This document shows positions 1-8,918 of a stretch of 64,000 nucleotides of DNA, piece after piece. The notes below the pieces were generated by a model. The model made no database searches. It had not been told where the DNA came from and saw only the letters and a list, made by a program, of their open reading frames with translations. Made by a program: the position numbers and the translations under genes. The DNA is from [Scytonema hofmanni] UTEX 2349 (GTDB taxonomy: Bacteria > Cyanobacteriota > Cyanobacteriia > Cyanobacteriales > Nostocaceae): assembly GCF_000582685.1 (NCBI RefSeq), contig NZ_KK073765.1, positions 88,559-152,558 on the forward strand, in the 5' to 3' direction. Numbering within the stretch: the first letter of the stretch is position 1; every line of letters starts with the position of its first letter.

Positions 1-233
1 CAGCAAGCTGCAAAGCATCCATTTGCAGGTTCAGATTCTGGTCATCTGTTGAAATTCGGGCATAACCTATTAACATACTTTGAACCCTTAACAAGTACAT
101 ATACTCGTTACTTAACAGGGTATGTTGACTTTGATATAATTACCGAGTTTCGTTACTAAACTTGATTCGGTTTCTGGTTTGCAATCTGGGTGGTCATAAC
201 AGTTAAAAAAACGACCGTTTATTTGACCTTATA

Positions 234-448
234 GTTGCAATTAATTCTGGTTCAAATTTTAATATATTTTTGTAAAGTTGAAGCAGTTTTTAAGTAAACT
301 CCCAAACTCCTGTTTGACAGGACTTTGGCTTAGTTGCAAATAATCCTGGTTGAAACCGATGATTGCAGGTTGGTTGCAGTTAATCCTGGCTCAGTTGCAA
401 TTAATCCTGGTTGAAGTGTAATTATAGTTGCAAATAATCCTGGTTTGG
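234..448. repeat. Five ~22-bp direct repeats, probable transposon end
   Basis: Five copies of a repeat with core TTGCAAATAATCCTGGTT start at 234, 333, 373, 394 and 427. A shorter related word, ATTGCAGGTT, recurs near 362, 459 and 481. Several short direct repeats at irregular spacing beside a gene that has lost its 5' end resemble the multiple transposase-binding sites at the ends of Tn7/Tn5053-type elements. The element itself would lie to the left, outside the window. Its identity is inference. Confidence 0.5.
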
Positions 449-481
449 AAATGCGTTGATTGCAGGTTTGAGTGATTAGTA

Positions 482-1897
482 TTGCAGGTTATTACAGCTA
501 AGAAATATACGTTTAATGCCCAATTTCACTATGTCTGGGACTGCGGTGAAGGACAAACCGTCAATCGGGTACTCAAAAAACTGGGCTTGGATCAGGAAGT
601 GACCTTTGAGCGGTATGACCCAAATGGCTTTGATCACATGCGAATGCCAGGCTATGCGATGAATATTCCTTCGGAGTCAGAAGAACTGATCCAGCGATTG
701 TCTGCTTTGTTTCCTGCTCATTGCGATCGCATTCGCCAATTCGTCAACGAAGTGGAAAAGACTGGTGCAGGCTTGAAAAAACTCGCTCCGCCGCTCAAGC
801 CAACTGAACTACTCAGCCATGCAAGTGAAATATTCTGTACCATCCAGCATCTCAACAGCACACTTCAGGATGTATTTGACAAGTTTCAGCTACCCCAAGC
901 CGCCCAAACCCTATTAGCCCTGCAATGGCTTGATTTTTTGCTGCCTCCAAATCAACTCTCCTTCTATGCTTGGGTTATATTGTTCCGAGGCTATCAAGCA
1001 GGCGCATTTTACCCAACCCAGCATTTTGAGCATGTGATTAATTCGTTGGTCAGTGTCATCGAATCGCATGGAGGACAGGTGCTACTCAACCATGAAGTCA
1101 CGAATTTTAGAGTCACAGACAGAACGGTTACGGGAGTTCAGGCGATGGATCTCACCACCCATCAAACCCATGAATTTACAGGTGATACTGTGATTTGCAA
1201 TATTGACCCCAAAAAAGCCGCCAAAATGATTGGTGAGGAAAAGTTCTCCAAAACTGTACGCCGAAAACTCAATTATGAATATTCGGCATCTAACTTCATG
1301 GCTTATTGTGTCGTCAAAGATATCGACCTCCGAGACTATGGATTTGGCAAGTGGAATCTCTCGCATACTGGGCATCACGATCTAAATGAAGCTTTCGCGC
1401 AGATGTACGATCGCCATGACTTTTCTAATCCTAGTTTTGCCATCACAACGCCCACTTTACTTACAGAAGCGGGTCGGGACTGCCCAGAGGACTGCCAGAT
1501 TGTCGAATTCCTCACCGTTGCTAATTACGACTATTTCAAGCAATTACGGGAGAGCGACCATAAAGCTTACAGCCAGAAAAAACAAGAAATCTTAGACTCC
1601 ATCCTGGATGTCGTGGAAGAACACTATGTGCCAAATTTTAGAAAACACATGGTTTTTCATATCACGGGCAGCCCTACTACCAATGAGCGTTTTTGCTGGT
1701 GTCCCAATGGAAATTCCTACGGCTCCAGTCTGACACCGCGCAATATGGGTATGGGGCGACTGAATCACGAAACCTCCCTTAACCATTTTTATTTCTGCAA
1801 TGCCTCATCGGGCTATCCGGGCTTTGCCCCCACATTTTGGACAGGGGCATTGCTCTATCAACGATTATCGGGCGACGTGCTTTTAGGCAATGGCTAA
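482..1897 (+). pseudogene. 5'-truncated phytoene desaturase/carotenoid isomerase-like FAD oxidoreductase
   Basis: The 471-codon reading frame matches the body and C-terminus of the CrtISO/retinol-saturase/phytoene-desaturase group, with an NPNGNSYG stretch and a C-terminal SGYPGFAPTFWTGALL region typical of that group. Intact relatives begin with about 50 residues carrying a GxGxxG FAD-binding motif; here only the sequence downstream of that motif remains, and the only start near the frame's 5' end is TTG at 482, which lies in the flanking repeat sequence. Without the dinucleotide fold the product should be inactive. The repeat block immediately upstream suggests that a transposon removed the 5' end. 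Whether the missing part lies beyond the element cannot be seen. Confidence 0.7.
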
Positions 1898-1963
1898 ACA
1901 GGCGATGTCTACGACGGGCGTAGCTGCGGCACATTATCCATTTCATAAACTTAGAGGTAAATT

Positions 1964-3181
1964 ATGAGAATCGCTGTTATTGGTGGCGGAGGCAGTGGGA
2001 TGGCTACAGCTTACCTGCTTGATAAAGAAGGGCATCATGTCACCGTGTTTGAGCGGCAGCCCATGTTGGGAGGGCATATTCAGACACTGAACAAAAACGT
2101 GAAGCCGAACCAAGCCGATTGCGATGAAATTTTGGAAAGTGGGGTGCTCGAATTTCCAACTGTGTTTTACAACTTTATCGCGCTGATGCAAGAGCTAGGG
2201 ATAGAATTAGAACCCGTCGATATTGGTTCAGCAATGTTTCTCAAAGATGGCAGCCACTTTCTATCGGCAGTCACCATCGAGAAAAACTTCGCAGGTATCC
2301 ACGGGCTGATCGAACAGTTACGCCTCGATACCATCTATGCCCGTTCCGCTGGATTATGGCTGAGAACGCGATTTGCTAACTTGCAAAATTTGTCCAATCG
2401 TCCGCTGTCGGAATATTTGGAAGGCTCCGGTAGCCGCGATACCTGGCTGAAGTTGGTGGTTATGTATAGCTATTCAATCCCATTTGAACTGATTGATGAT
2501 TTTCCAGCAGAGTTGGCAATCCCTACTTTACGTGACTATCTCGCGGTCAACTGGGTCAGGGTTAAAGGCGGCGTGTATTCTTACATTGAAAAAATCCTGG
2601 CGCGATTTAAAGGCGAGATTTTGCTGAATGTAGAAATTGACCATATTTCCAGAAGCCCGGATGCTGTAAAAATTGTGCGATCAATGGGTGAAATTCTGGA
2701 GTTTGATAAAGTCGTGTTTGCTACGCCCCCTGACCAGGTAATGGCGCTGTTAGCAGATCCAACCGATACTGAAACCAAACGGTTTTATGCCTGGAAAGCC
2801 AACCATGCAACGACCTTAGTTCATAGAGATATTTCTATGTACGCCCGACATGGCATTACACAACCCTCAGAGTTTGATTACTTCCAAAAGCCAGACAGTC
2901 GCTGGGGCTATAACAGCTGCCTAAATCAGCTTTGCGGTATCTCGTCGCCACAGCATAATTTTTTATCATTCCAACTAGAGGAGTTGATTGCACCCGATCG
3001 CATCATTCACATTCAGAAACACCACACCCCAATGTATACCACTGAATCCTTTCGATACCGAGATGAAGTAGTTGCCACTAACGGCGAGAACAACACCTAC
3101 CATGCCGGAGCCTACCTAGGGGATGGCTTACATGAAGGAGCGATCGCCTCTGCCTTTCGAGTCGCTCAACTCATCGGTTAA
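1964..3181 (+). CDS. FAD-dependent amine oxidase-like oxidoreductase
   Basis: This 405-aa flavoprotein begins with a Rossmann fold: GGGGSG lies at residues 7-12 and an ERQP acidic strand end near residue 30 should bind the FAD ribose. The 'MLGGHI' segment that follows is typical of the flavin amine oxidase/protoporphyrinogen oxidase superfamily, and the C-terminal AGAYLGDGLHEGAIASAF stretch matches the second FAD-contact motif. The substrate is unknown. An AGAGGT ribosome-binding site precedes the ATG. It follows the truncated desaturase-like gene by 66 bp, so both may once have belonged to one lipid or pigment operon. It is cytosolic or peripheral; no signal peptide is visible. Confidence 0.75.
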   Translation: MRIAVIGGGGSGMATAYLLDKEGHHVTVFERQPMLGGHIQTLNKNVKPNQADCDEILESGVLEFPTVFYNFIALMQELGIELEPVDIGSAMFLKDGSHFLSAVTIEKNFAGIHGLIEQLRLDTIYARSAGLWLRTRFANLQNLSNRPLSEYLEGSGSRDTWLKLVVMYSYSIPFELIDDFPAELAIPTLRDYLAVNWVRVKGGVYSYIEKILARFKGEILLNVEIDHISRSPDAVKIVRSMGEILEFDKVVFATPPDQVMALLADPTDTETKRFYAWKANHATTLVHRDISMYARHGITQPSEFDYFQKPDSRWGYNSCLNQLCGISSPQHNFLSFQLEELIAPDRIIHIQKHHTPMYTTESFRYRDEVVATNGENNTYHAGAYLGDGLHEGAIASAFRVAQLIG

Positions 3182-3257
3182 GCTTTGATTCTAGCTCCTT
3201 GATCAAACAAAAAAGTTTCAAGCAAGCTGAAGAAAGTGTTGTAAGTAAATCCTCTCA

Positions 3258-3410
3258 ATGCCTACAACAGCTAAATGCTTAGATGTCTGGCTTCAGTCGT
3301 TTTACCAGGTTCTGGTTTTTTATATTTTCACAAAATCAGGAGAGAATGCCATATTTGGATTGCTATTAGGACTTGCACTGGTTGCGATCGCCGTATTCTG
3401 GTTTCAATGA
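3258..3410 (+). CDS. Small single-pass membrane protein, unknown
   Basis: An ATG-initiated frame of 50 codons lies between the oxidoreductase and the copper ATPase. Residues about 31-50 (AIFGLLLGLALVAIAVFWF) form one hydrophobic helix that ends almost at the stop codon. The N-terminal half is soluble with one Cys. I do not recognise a family. Its place next to metal-transport genes is the only hint of a role. It may be a spurious frame, but the clean C-terminal helix argues for a real gene. Confidence 0.4.
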   Translation: MPTTAKCLDVWLQSFYQVLVFYIFTKSGENAIFGLLLGLALVAIAVFWFQ

Positions 3411-3560
3411 CGCGATCAACTGAGAAAACTGTAAAAAAGTAAGTAGATTTAATACTGATCGTAACCCGAAAGCAACCACTGTCCTCAAAACTCTACCTGT
3501 GCCTAATTTCAGCTATTCCAAGCATTTGACCAGAATAATCAAAAATTTTCTACACACCTC

Positions 3561-3592
3561 TTGACTCTCCAGCCAACAGGAGGATTCAAGAT
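3561..3592 (+). promoter_or_regulatory. MerR/CueR-type promoter of the copper ATPase gene
   Basis: TTGACT (3561-3566) is followed by a 20-bp spacer and CAAGAT (3587-3592). The spacer starts CTCCAG and contains an imperfect dyad. The same layout occurs at 6475 and 7076. An over-long 19-20 bp spacer over a dyad is the mark of promoters untwisted by MerR-family activators. It places transcription start near 3599, so the ATPase must start downstream of that point. Confidence 0.7.
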
Positions 3593-3635
3593 GAAGATAG
3601 TTATTAGTCAATGCCATTTGGTAATCAGGAGTATA

Positions 3636-5906
3636 ATGGAAAATACTACACTTAAGCTACGCGGCATGAGTTGCGCCTCATGTGCCAGAAGCATTGAAGA
3701 CGCAATTAGTTCTGTGCCCGGTGTCAACGAATGTATCGTGAATTTTGGGGCAGAACAGGCAACTATTCAGTATGACCCTAGAAGAACTGATTTAGAAGTT
3801 ATTCAAGAGGCAGTGGATGCAGCAGGTTACTCTGCTTACCCCTTGCAAGAACAAAACCTGATGGCAGGAGAAGATGATGCTGAGAAAAAACATCGTTTAA
3901 AAGAATCCCGCGATTTAAAAGCAAAGGTGACGGTGGGAGGCATAATTGGCACTGTGTTGCTCATTGGTTCATTGCCAATGATGACGGGATTAAACTTACT
4001 CTTTATTCCTGTGTGGTTGCACAATCCTTGGGTACAGTTGATACTAACTACCCCGGTACAGTTTTGGTGTGGTTACTCTTTCTACGTCAATGCCTGGAAA
4101 GCTTTAAAGCGCCATGTTGCCACAATGGATACTTTGATTACCTTAGGTACAAGTGCGGCGTATTTCTATTCGCTTTTTGCCACTTTATTTCCCAGCTTTT
4201 TCGTCAATCAGGGTTTAATGCCAGATGTATATTATGAAACTGCTACTGTCGTTATTACCCTAATTCTACTAGGACGGTTGTTTGAAAATCGCGCTAGAGG
4301 ACAAACTTCGTCAGCTATCCGTAAGCTCATCGGGTTGCAAGCTAAAACAGCCCGTTTGATTCGCAATGGACGAGAAATTGATGTTCCGATTGCAGAAGTG
4401 CAAATTGGAGATGTGGTACTGGTTCGTCCTGGTGAGAAAATTCCCGTTGACGGGGAAGTAGTTGAGGGGACTTCCACAATTGATGAAGCGATGGTGACAG
4501 GGGAAAGTTTACCTGTCAAAAAGCAATTAGGTGATGAAGTGATTGGAGCCACCATCAACAAAACTGGAAGTTTCAAGTTTCGAGCAACACGAGTTGGAAG
4601 TGACACCGTGCTAGCGCAGATTGTCCAATTAGTCCAGCAAGCTCAAGGTTCTAAAGCCCCAATTCAAAGATTAGCAGACTCTGTAACCGGATGGTTTGTA
4701 CCTGCGGTGATTGCGATCGCTCTACTCACTTTCATTATCTGGTTCAATTTCATGGGCAACATTACCCTAGCACTGCTGACTACAGTTGGAGTGTTAATTA
4801 TCGCTTGTCCTTGTGCGTTGGGTTTAGCGACACCAACTTCTGTGATGGTAGGAACTGGTAAAGGTGCAGAAAATGGTATTTTAATTAAAGGTGCCGAAAG
4901 TCTAGAATTGGCACACAAAATTCAAACAATTGTGCTAGACAAAACTGGAACCATCACTCAAGGTAAACCAACAGTTACGGATTTTGTCACAGTCAACGGT
5001 ACTGCCAATGGGAACGAAATCAAGTTGGTGCAACTAGCAGCATCTGTAGAACGTAATTCCGAGCATCCCCTAGCAGAAGCAGTTGTGAGATACGCTGAAT
5101 CTCAAGAAGTAGAGACGCGATATATCGCGTCTGTTAGAGATTTTGAGGCAGTTGCAGGTAGCGGTGTACAAGGTATAGTTTCCGCTCGTCTGGTGCAAAT
5201 TGGTACGCAACGCTGGATGGAAGAATTGGGCATTGACACAATAGCTTTGCAGCAAGATAAAGAGCGTTTGGAGTATTTGGGCAAAACAGCGATTTGGATT
5301 GCGGTTGACGGAAAAATTCAAGGATTAATGGGCATTGCTGATGCAATTAAACCGACTTCCGTACAAGCAATTCGCGCTTTGCAAAAACTGGGTTTAGAGG
5401 TAGTGATGCTCACAGGAGACAATCAACGCACCGCAGAAGCGATCGCGAATGAGGTTGGTATCAAGCGCATCTTAGCTGAAGTCCGCCCCGACCAAAAGGC
5501 TGCTACAGTAAAGAAACTACAATCAAAAGGGCATATTGTGGCAATGGTTGGTGATGGGATCAATGATGCACCAGCTTTAGCACAAGCCGATGTGGGAATG
5601 GCAATTGGAACGGGGACAGATGTAGCGATCGCGGCTAGTGACATCACACTTATTTCTGGTGATTTACGAAGCATCGTTACTGCGATTCAATTAAGCCGCG
5701 CTACAATTCGCAACATCCGGCAAAATTTATTTTTCGCTTTTATTTACAACGTTGCCGGAATCCCGATTGCTGCTGGTATTCTCTTCCCCATTTTCGGTTG
5801 GTTGCTTAACCCCATTATCGCAGGTGCTGCAATGGCTCTTTCCTCGCTCTCAGTGGTTACGAATGCCCTACGTTTGCGTAACTTCAAAGCCAAAGCGATC
5901 GTATAA
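3636..5906 (+). CDS. copA: Copper-translocating P1B-type ATPase
   Basis: This heavy-metal ATPase of 756 aa pumps Cu(I) across the membrane. An N-terminal HMA domain carries CASC (C13, C16). Transmembrane helices follow, then TGES (288-291) in the actuator domain, the CPC metal site (391-393), the phosphorylated DKTGT (D435), an HP motif in the nucleotide domain, and GDGIND (639-644). CPC with one HMA domain fits the Cu(I) subclass. I place the start at ATG 3636, preceded by AGGAGT, because the upstream ATG at 3591 overlaps the -10 box of the MerR-type promoter. It is followed after 11 bp by the cupredoxin gene. A small palindromic repeat is inserted in frame at 5113-5132. Confidence 0.93.
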   Translation: MENTTLKLRGMSCASCARSIEDAISSVPGVNECIVNFGAEQATIQYDPRRTDLEVIQEAVDAAGYSAYPLQEQNLMAGEDDAEKKHRLKESRDLKAKVTVGGIIGTVLLIGSLPMMTGLNLLFIPVWLHNPWVQLILTTPVQFWCGYSFYVNAWKALKRHVATMDTLITLGTSAAYFYSLFATLFPSFFVNQGLMPDVYYETATVVITLILLGRLFENRARGQTSSAIRKLIGLQAKTARLIRNGREIDVPIAEVQIGDVVLVRPGEKIPVDGEVVEGTSTIDEAMVTGESLPVKKQLGDEVIGATINKTGSFKFRATRVGSDTVLAQIVQLVQQAQGSKAPIQRLADSVTGWFVPAVIAIALLTFIIWFNFMGNITLALLTTVGVLIIACPCALGLATPTSVMVGTGKGAENGILIKGAESLELAHKIQTIVLDKTGTITQGKPTVTDFVTVNGTANGNEIKLVQLAASVERNSEHPLAEAVVRYAESQEVETRYIASVRDFEAVAGSGVQGIVSARLVQIGTQRWMEELGIDTIALQQDKERLEYLGKTAIWIAVDGKIQGLMGIADAIKPTSVQAIRALQKLGLEVVMLTGDNQRTAEAIANEVGIKRILAEVRPDQKAATVKKLQSKGHIVAMVGDGINDAPALAQADVGMAIGTGTDVAIAASDITLISGDLRSIVTAIQLSRATIRNIRQNLFFAFIYNVAGIPIAAGILFPIFGWLLNPIIAGAAMALSSLSVVTNALRLRNFKAKAIV
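5113..5132. repeat. 20-bp perfect palindrome inserted in the copper ATPase gene
   Basis: AGACGCGATATATCGCGTCT is perfectly self-complementary and is flanked by GTAG. It resembles the 'GTAGAGACGCG...CGCGTCTC' dispersed repeats known from Nostocales intergenic DNA. Here it is translated in frame as ETRYIASV inside the nucleotide-binding domain. Confidence 0.6.
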
Positions 5907-5917
5907 GGAGGCAGCAA

Positions 5918-6439
5918 ATGTTTATTAAAAAGGCAGTTGTTGGCAGTTTAGTCAGTCTTGGATTTGCGTTTGGGGTCGTGGAAGGAAAAGCAGATTCCCA
6001 GATGACTCATTCCATGCCAAGCAGCGAAAATTCACAAACAAACCAATTCCACCGCATCGAGCAACCTCTGTGGCTAAAAGGTGCAGTTACAGCAGGAGGT
6101 TTGGGATTAATCGGACTGGAGATATGGTGGTTTCTACTTAGCAAACCCAAGTCGGAAAAAGCAGAAACTCATCAAGGCATTCAAGAAGTTACCATTACCG
6201 TAGATGGAGGCTATGAACCAAGTAGAGTAGTGGTCAATGCGGGTCAACCAGTCCGACTTAATTTTCTACGTCACGACCCTAGTGGCTGTTTAGAACAAGT
6301 TATGTTGCCTGATTTTCATATTGCTTCATATTTAGAACTCAATCAAGTCACTCCAATTGAATTTACACCTCAACAACCCGGTCAATACACTTTTGCTTGT
6401 GGTATGAATATGTTTCGCGGTGTGGTGGAAGTCAGGTAA
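5918..6439 (+). CDS. Membrane-anchored cupredoxin-domain protein
   Basis: This 173-aa protein has an N-terminal hydrophobic signal-like segment, a second hydrophobic helix at about residues 56-74, then a cupredoxin-like beta domain (about 85-173) starting with VTITVDGGYEPSRVVVNAG. Likely copper ligands are a His in LRHDPSGC and the C-terminal CGMNM cluster; the latter resembles a type 1 site with Cys, and Met ligands. It probably binds copper on the outer side of the membrane and works with the ATPase. AAGGAGG overlaps the copA stop codon, so the two genes are almost certainly co-transcribed and perhaps translationally coupled. Confidence 0.75.
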   Translation: MFIKKAVVGSLVSLGFAFGVVEGKADSQMTHSMPSSENSQTNQFHRIEQPLWLKGAVTAGGLGLIGLEIWWFLLSKPKSEKAETHQGIQEVTITVDGGYEPSRVVVNAGQPVRLNFLRHDPSGCLEQVMLPDFHIASYLELNQVTPIEFTPQQPGQYTFACGMNMFRGVVEVR

Positions 6440-6474
6440 TGGGCACTGATAAAGTTTCGGGATGCAGTTTTCTG

Positions 6475-6506
6475 TTGACTCTCTAGTTAGCTGGAGAGTT
6501 TAGAAT
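6475..6506 (+). promoter_or_regulatory. MerR/CueR-type promoter of the regulator gene
   Basis: TTGACT (6475-6480), a 20-bp spacer and TAGAAT (6501-6506). The arms ACTCTCTAG and CTGGAGAGT form a 9-bp dyad with one mismatch around TTAG. This is the most symmetric of the three sites and suggests that the regulator controls its own gene. Confidence 0.75.
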
Positions 6507-6544
6507 AATGTTAGGGGTTTTATCTAACCAAGGAGCATCTGAGT

Positions 6545-6961
6545 ATGTTAGTTCAAGAAAAGTCAAAACTCATTGGTTCAGTTGCCAAGGAAAGTGGCGT
6601 CTCAATTAAAACTATTCGCTACTATGATGAGCTAGGTTTACTTAAAGTTTCCGGTAGAACTGAGGGTGGATTTAGGCTGTTTGACTCCGATGTTTTGGCT
6701 CGCTTGCACTTTATCAAACGTGCCCAAAGTCTTGGGTTAAGCTTATCAGAAATCAAAGATTTTTTGGATGTTCATGATGGGGGTGAATTACCATGCGAAC
6801 ACATAAAACCGAAACTGCAAGATAAGCTGATAGCAATTGATGAACAAATTCGGCAACTATTCATTCTTAGACAAGAGTTACAAGGATTACTTTTGGATTG
6901 GGATACAATACCTGAAAGCTCTGAACAAACAATTTGTCCTATATTGAACGAACTTAAATAG
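6545..6961 (+). CDS. MerR-family metal-responsive regulator (CueR-like)
   Basis: The 138-aa protein has a winged helix at residues about 9-45 (VAKESGVSIKTIRYYDELGLL), a wing with the family's GGFRLF, and a dimerization helix. C84 (ELPCEHIKPK) and C131 (TICPIL) are its two cysteines and likely metal ligands; CueR uses a CxxxxxxxC loop that is not present as such, so the geometry is closer to the broader 'heavy-metal-responsive' MerR group. The target sites are visible at 3561, 6475 and 7076. AGGAG lies 9 nt before the ATG. Cu(I) is the inferred inducer, from the neighbouring copper genes. Confidence 0.88.
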   Translation: MLVQEKSKLIGSVAKESGVSIKTIRYYDELGLLKVSGRTEGGFRLFDSDVLARLHFIKRAQSLGLSLSEIKDFLDVHDGGELPCEHIKPKLQDKLIAIDEQIRQLFILRQELQGLLLDWDTIPESSEQTICPILNELK

Positions 6962-6986
6962 TTAAGGTAGTAAATTTATTTTTTTC

Positions 6987-7030
6987 AACACATCAACCTA
7001 TTAAATAAAGTTGATGTGTTAATTTTTTTT
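6987..7030 (+). terminator. Intrinsic terminator after the MerR gene
   Basis: An 11-bp perfect stem (6987-6997 with 7010-7020, AACACATCAAC) with a 12-nt loop is followed by a run of T at 7023-7030. This is a textbook rho-independent terminator. Confidence 0.85.
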
Positions 7031-7075
7031 CAATAGCCAGTTATGAATAAATTAGTTATTTTTTTATTTTACCCC

Positions 7076-7107
7076 TTGACTCTCCTGTAGGCTGGAGAAT
7101 TTAAACT
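7076..7107 (+). promoter_or_regulatory. MerR/CueR-type promoter of the small HMA chaperone
   Basis: TTGACT (7076-7081), a 20-bp spacer and TAAACT (7102-7107). The arms ACTCTCCTG and CTGGAGAAT match the other two sites. It lies 83 bp before the chaperone start codon. Confidence 0.72.
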
Positions 7108-7189
7108 AATTTTAGGTTGAGTAAATTCATCATATATCTACTCAACTATCTTCAGGAAAATATTCGTTTTAGATGAGGAAGTCAATGCT

Positions 7190-7369
7190 ATGACATTGCA
7201 AATTACGGTTCCGAAACTGGCTTGTTCCGCTTGCGTGAATAGTGTTACCCAAGCAATTAAAACAATTGATTCTAGTGCCATTATTGAAGGTAATCCAAAA
7301 AAAAATGTTAGAATTGAAACTCAAGCATCAGAGACAGCGATTAAAGAAGCAATAGCTGCTGTAGGCTAA
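7190..7369 (+). CDS. Small HMA-domain copper chaperone (Atx1/CopZ-like)
   Basis: A 59-aa frame with ATG at 7190 encodes one ferredoxin-like HMA domain: beta strand LQITVPKL, then the metal loop ACSAC (C12, C15), helix VNSVTQAIKTID and a C-terminal ETAIKEAIAAVG helix. Cyanobacterial Atx1-type proteins have the same length and hand Cu(I) to P1B ATPases. Control by its own MerR-type promoter ties it to the ATPase at 3636. The strand following IIEGN has a run of lysines (PKKNV), which may serve docking. Confidence 0.85.
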   Translation: MTLQITVPKLACSACVNSVTQAIKTIDSSAIIEGNPKKNVRIETQASETAIKEAIAAVG

Positions 7370-7535
7370 CCACCTGTTTAGACATTTGAGATTGTTCTAC
7401 TGTCGGCAGTTAACATTTTGTTAGCTGCTGATAGTTAAATACTTATCTTTGAATTGAAGTTTATTAGTTGTTTTAGACATAAAAATGTAAAGAACTTTGT
7501 CAGAAGTTTAGTTATAAATAAATAAAGGAAAATTA

Positions 7536-7645
7536 ATGAATCGCTTTATTACTGCAATTGCGATATGACTACCACCTTAGTGCTAGCTCAAAGTTGCTCA
7601 TTTAATTTGGGTTCTACCGATCCCTTTATGATAATTGAACCCTAA
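7536..7645 (+). pseudogene. Remnant of a small exported protein gene, frameshifted
   Basis: AAAGGAA and ATG at 7536 begin MNRFITAIAI and then a stop. A shift of one base joins this to MTTTLVLAQSCSFN, so the two pieces together look like a signal peptide with an Ala-Gln cleavage site, followed by a truncated mature part that stops at 7645. It may be a decayed copper-related periplasmic gene. Evidence is thin. Confidence 0.25.
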
Positions 7646-7828
7646 CCAGGCTGAAAGCCTTGTCCTGCTAAGATTGTGGTGAGTTTGTGAAAAAAGCTTT
7701 ATAGGGAAATACTTTCAGACTTTTAAATACTATTTTGCATGTATGAGTACGACAGAGCCATAATTTGTTACTTTACAGGTAGTATAATTTTTATAGATTT
7801 GATAAACTTAATTCCGGGACATAAAGCT

Positions 7829-8824
7829 CTACCCAATCAATTTTCCCAATTGAATTGTAGCGATTCGAGCTTTCAAAACAGACATATTACTTTCATCAAT
7901 GCTGAAATTAAAAACCATTACTCTCTGCGGATGGGGGTTATACTGGCATATATAGTCTTCAACTACTTTTGAAGCGCAAATCACATCAAATTGTGACAAA
8001 AGTTGAGGACTTTGCTCAAGACTCTTTAATTCTATTGTTTGAAAACTTATATGGGAAATGCCAGCCTGCACTAGAATCCGTTTCATATCCTCGCTATCAG
8101 TTTCTGAACTACTAACAAGTAGTACCTTTGTGTTACGAGGTTTTGACGAAATTTGTGTCAGAAGTTGTATATCTGGCTTGAGATTGATGGAAATTACTTC
8201 CTGTTCAGGAGCCGTTAATTGAATAACCTCCCATTGATGTTGCGCTGTCGTAATCACAAGGTCAGCAGCTAATATTTCTTGTAATGTGTTTGGCTTACTA
8301 GGATTTAGGTCTGATAAACGAAGAAATGATAAAGGAATTTTTATTTCTGATTTAATGGCTTCATATATATCTGCGCTCTGATGCGAACATCCAACAAATA
8401 CTAACTTTAAGGAAGTAGAGGAATACCGATTTAACATTACTGCTTGTGCATAGGCAGCAGCACCGAATTCAGATGCAGATAATCCGATTATTGCCGCAGC
8501 ACTAAAGGCTTGACCTAATAAATTGTAGAACTGTTTGTTAGTAATAATATTTCGTACAACTTGGGTATTAGCGACGAAAGTTCCTTTACCTCTTTGGGCT
8601 ATTAGATAGTCGGAAGATATTAAATCGTTATAGACTGCTGCAAGGGTATTGTGATTGACACCTACTTGTTTGGCTAATTGAGTAACAGTTGGTAAAGCAT
8701 CACCTGGGTGTAACTCTCCCATAGCAATTAATAGTTTAATTTGTTCAGCAATCTGGGCATTAATTGTTATCGGTGCTGAAGAATTGACAACAATAGGAAG
8801 GAAATCCGGAACAGGCATTATCAT
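7829..8824 (-). CDS. GntR-family transcriptional regulator
   Basis: This 331-aa protein starts with a GntR winged helix (about residues 18-85): INAQIAEQIKLLIAMGELHPGD, LPTVTQLAKQVGVNHNTLAAVYNDL and the wing LIAQRGKGTFV all match the YtrA/PhnF-like N-terminus. The remaining 240 residues form a ligand or effector domain that I cannot assign; it contains Rossmann-like strands (LKLVFVGCSHQSADIYEAI, LAADLVITTAQHQ). It reads toward the copper island and is separated from the PAS gene by 94 bp. The ligand is unknown. Confidence 0.82.
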   Translation of the reverse strand: MIMPVPDFLPIVVNSSAPITINAQIAEQIKLLIAMGELHPGDALPTVTQLAKQVGVNHNTLAAVYNDLISSDYLIAQRGKGTFVANTQVVRNIITNKQFYNLLGQAFSAAAIIGLSASEFGAAAYAQAVMLNRYSSTSLKLVFVGCSHQSADIYEAIKSEIKIPLSFLRLSDLNPSKPNTLQEILAADLVITTAQHQWEVIQLTAPEQEVISINLKPDIQLLTQISSKPRNTKVLLVSSSETDSEDMKRILVQAGISHISFQTIELKSLEQSPQLLSQFDVICASKVVEDYICQYNPHPQRVMVFNFSIDESNMSVLKARIATIQLGKLIG

Positions 8825-8918
8825 CTATCTCGATAGGCAAAACTTATTGTACATATTTTTGGATAATTTTAATTAGGTAAGTTAAACATTATAAGAAAGC
8901 ATTTAATAAAATTAATAT

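Noticed and set aside
234..448. CRISPR array
   Set aside because: The repeats at 234-448 are unevenly spaced (0 to about 80 bp between copies) with no spacer-like units, and no cas gene is in the window.
3561..3635. Upstream starts of the copper ATPase (TTG 3561, ATG 3591)
   Set aside because: They coincide with the -35 and -10 boxes of the MerR-type promoter, so they cannot be on the transcript made from it.
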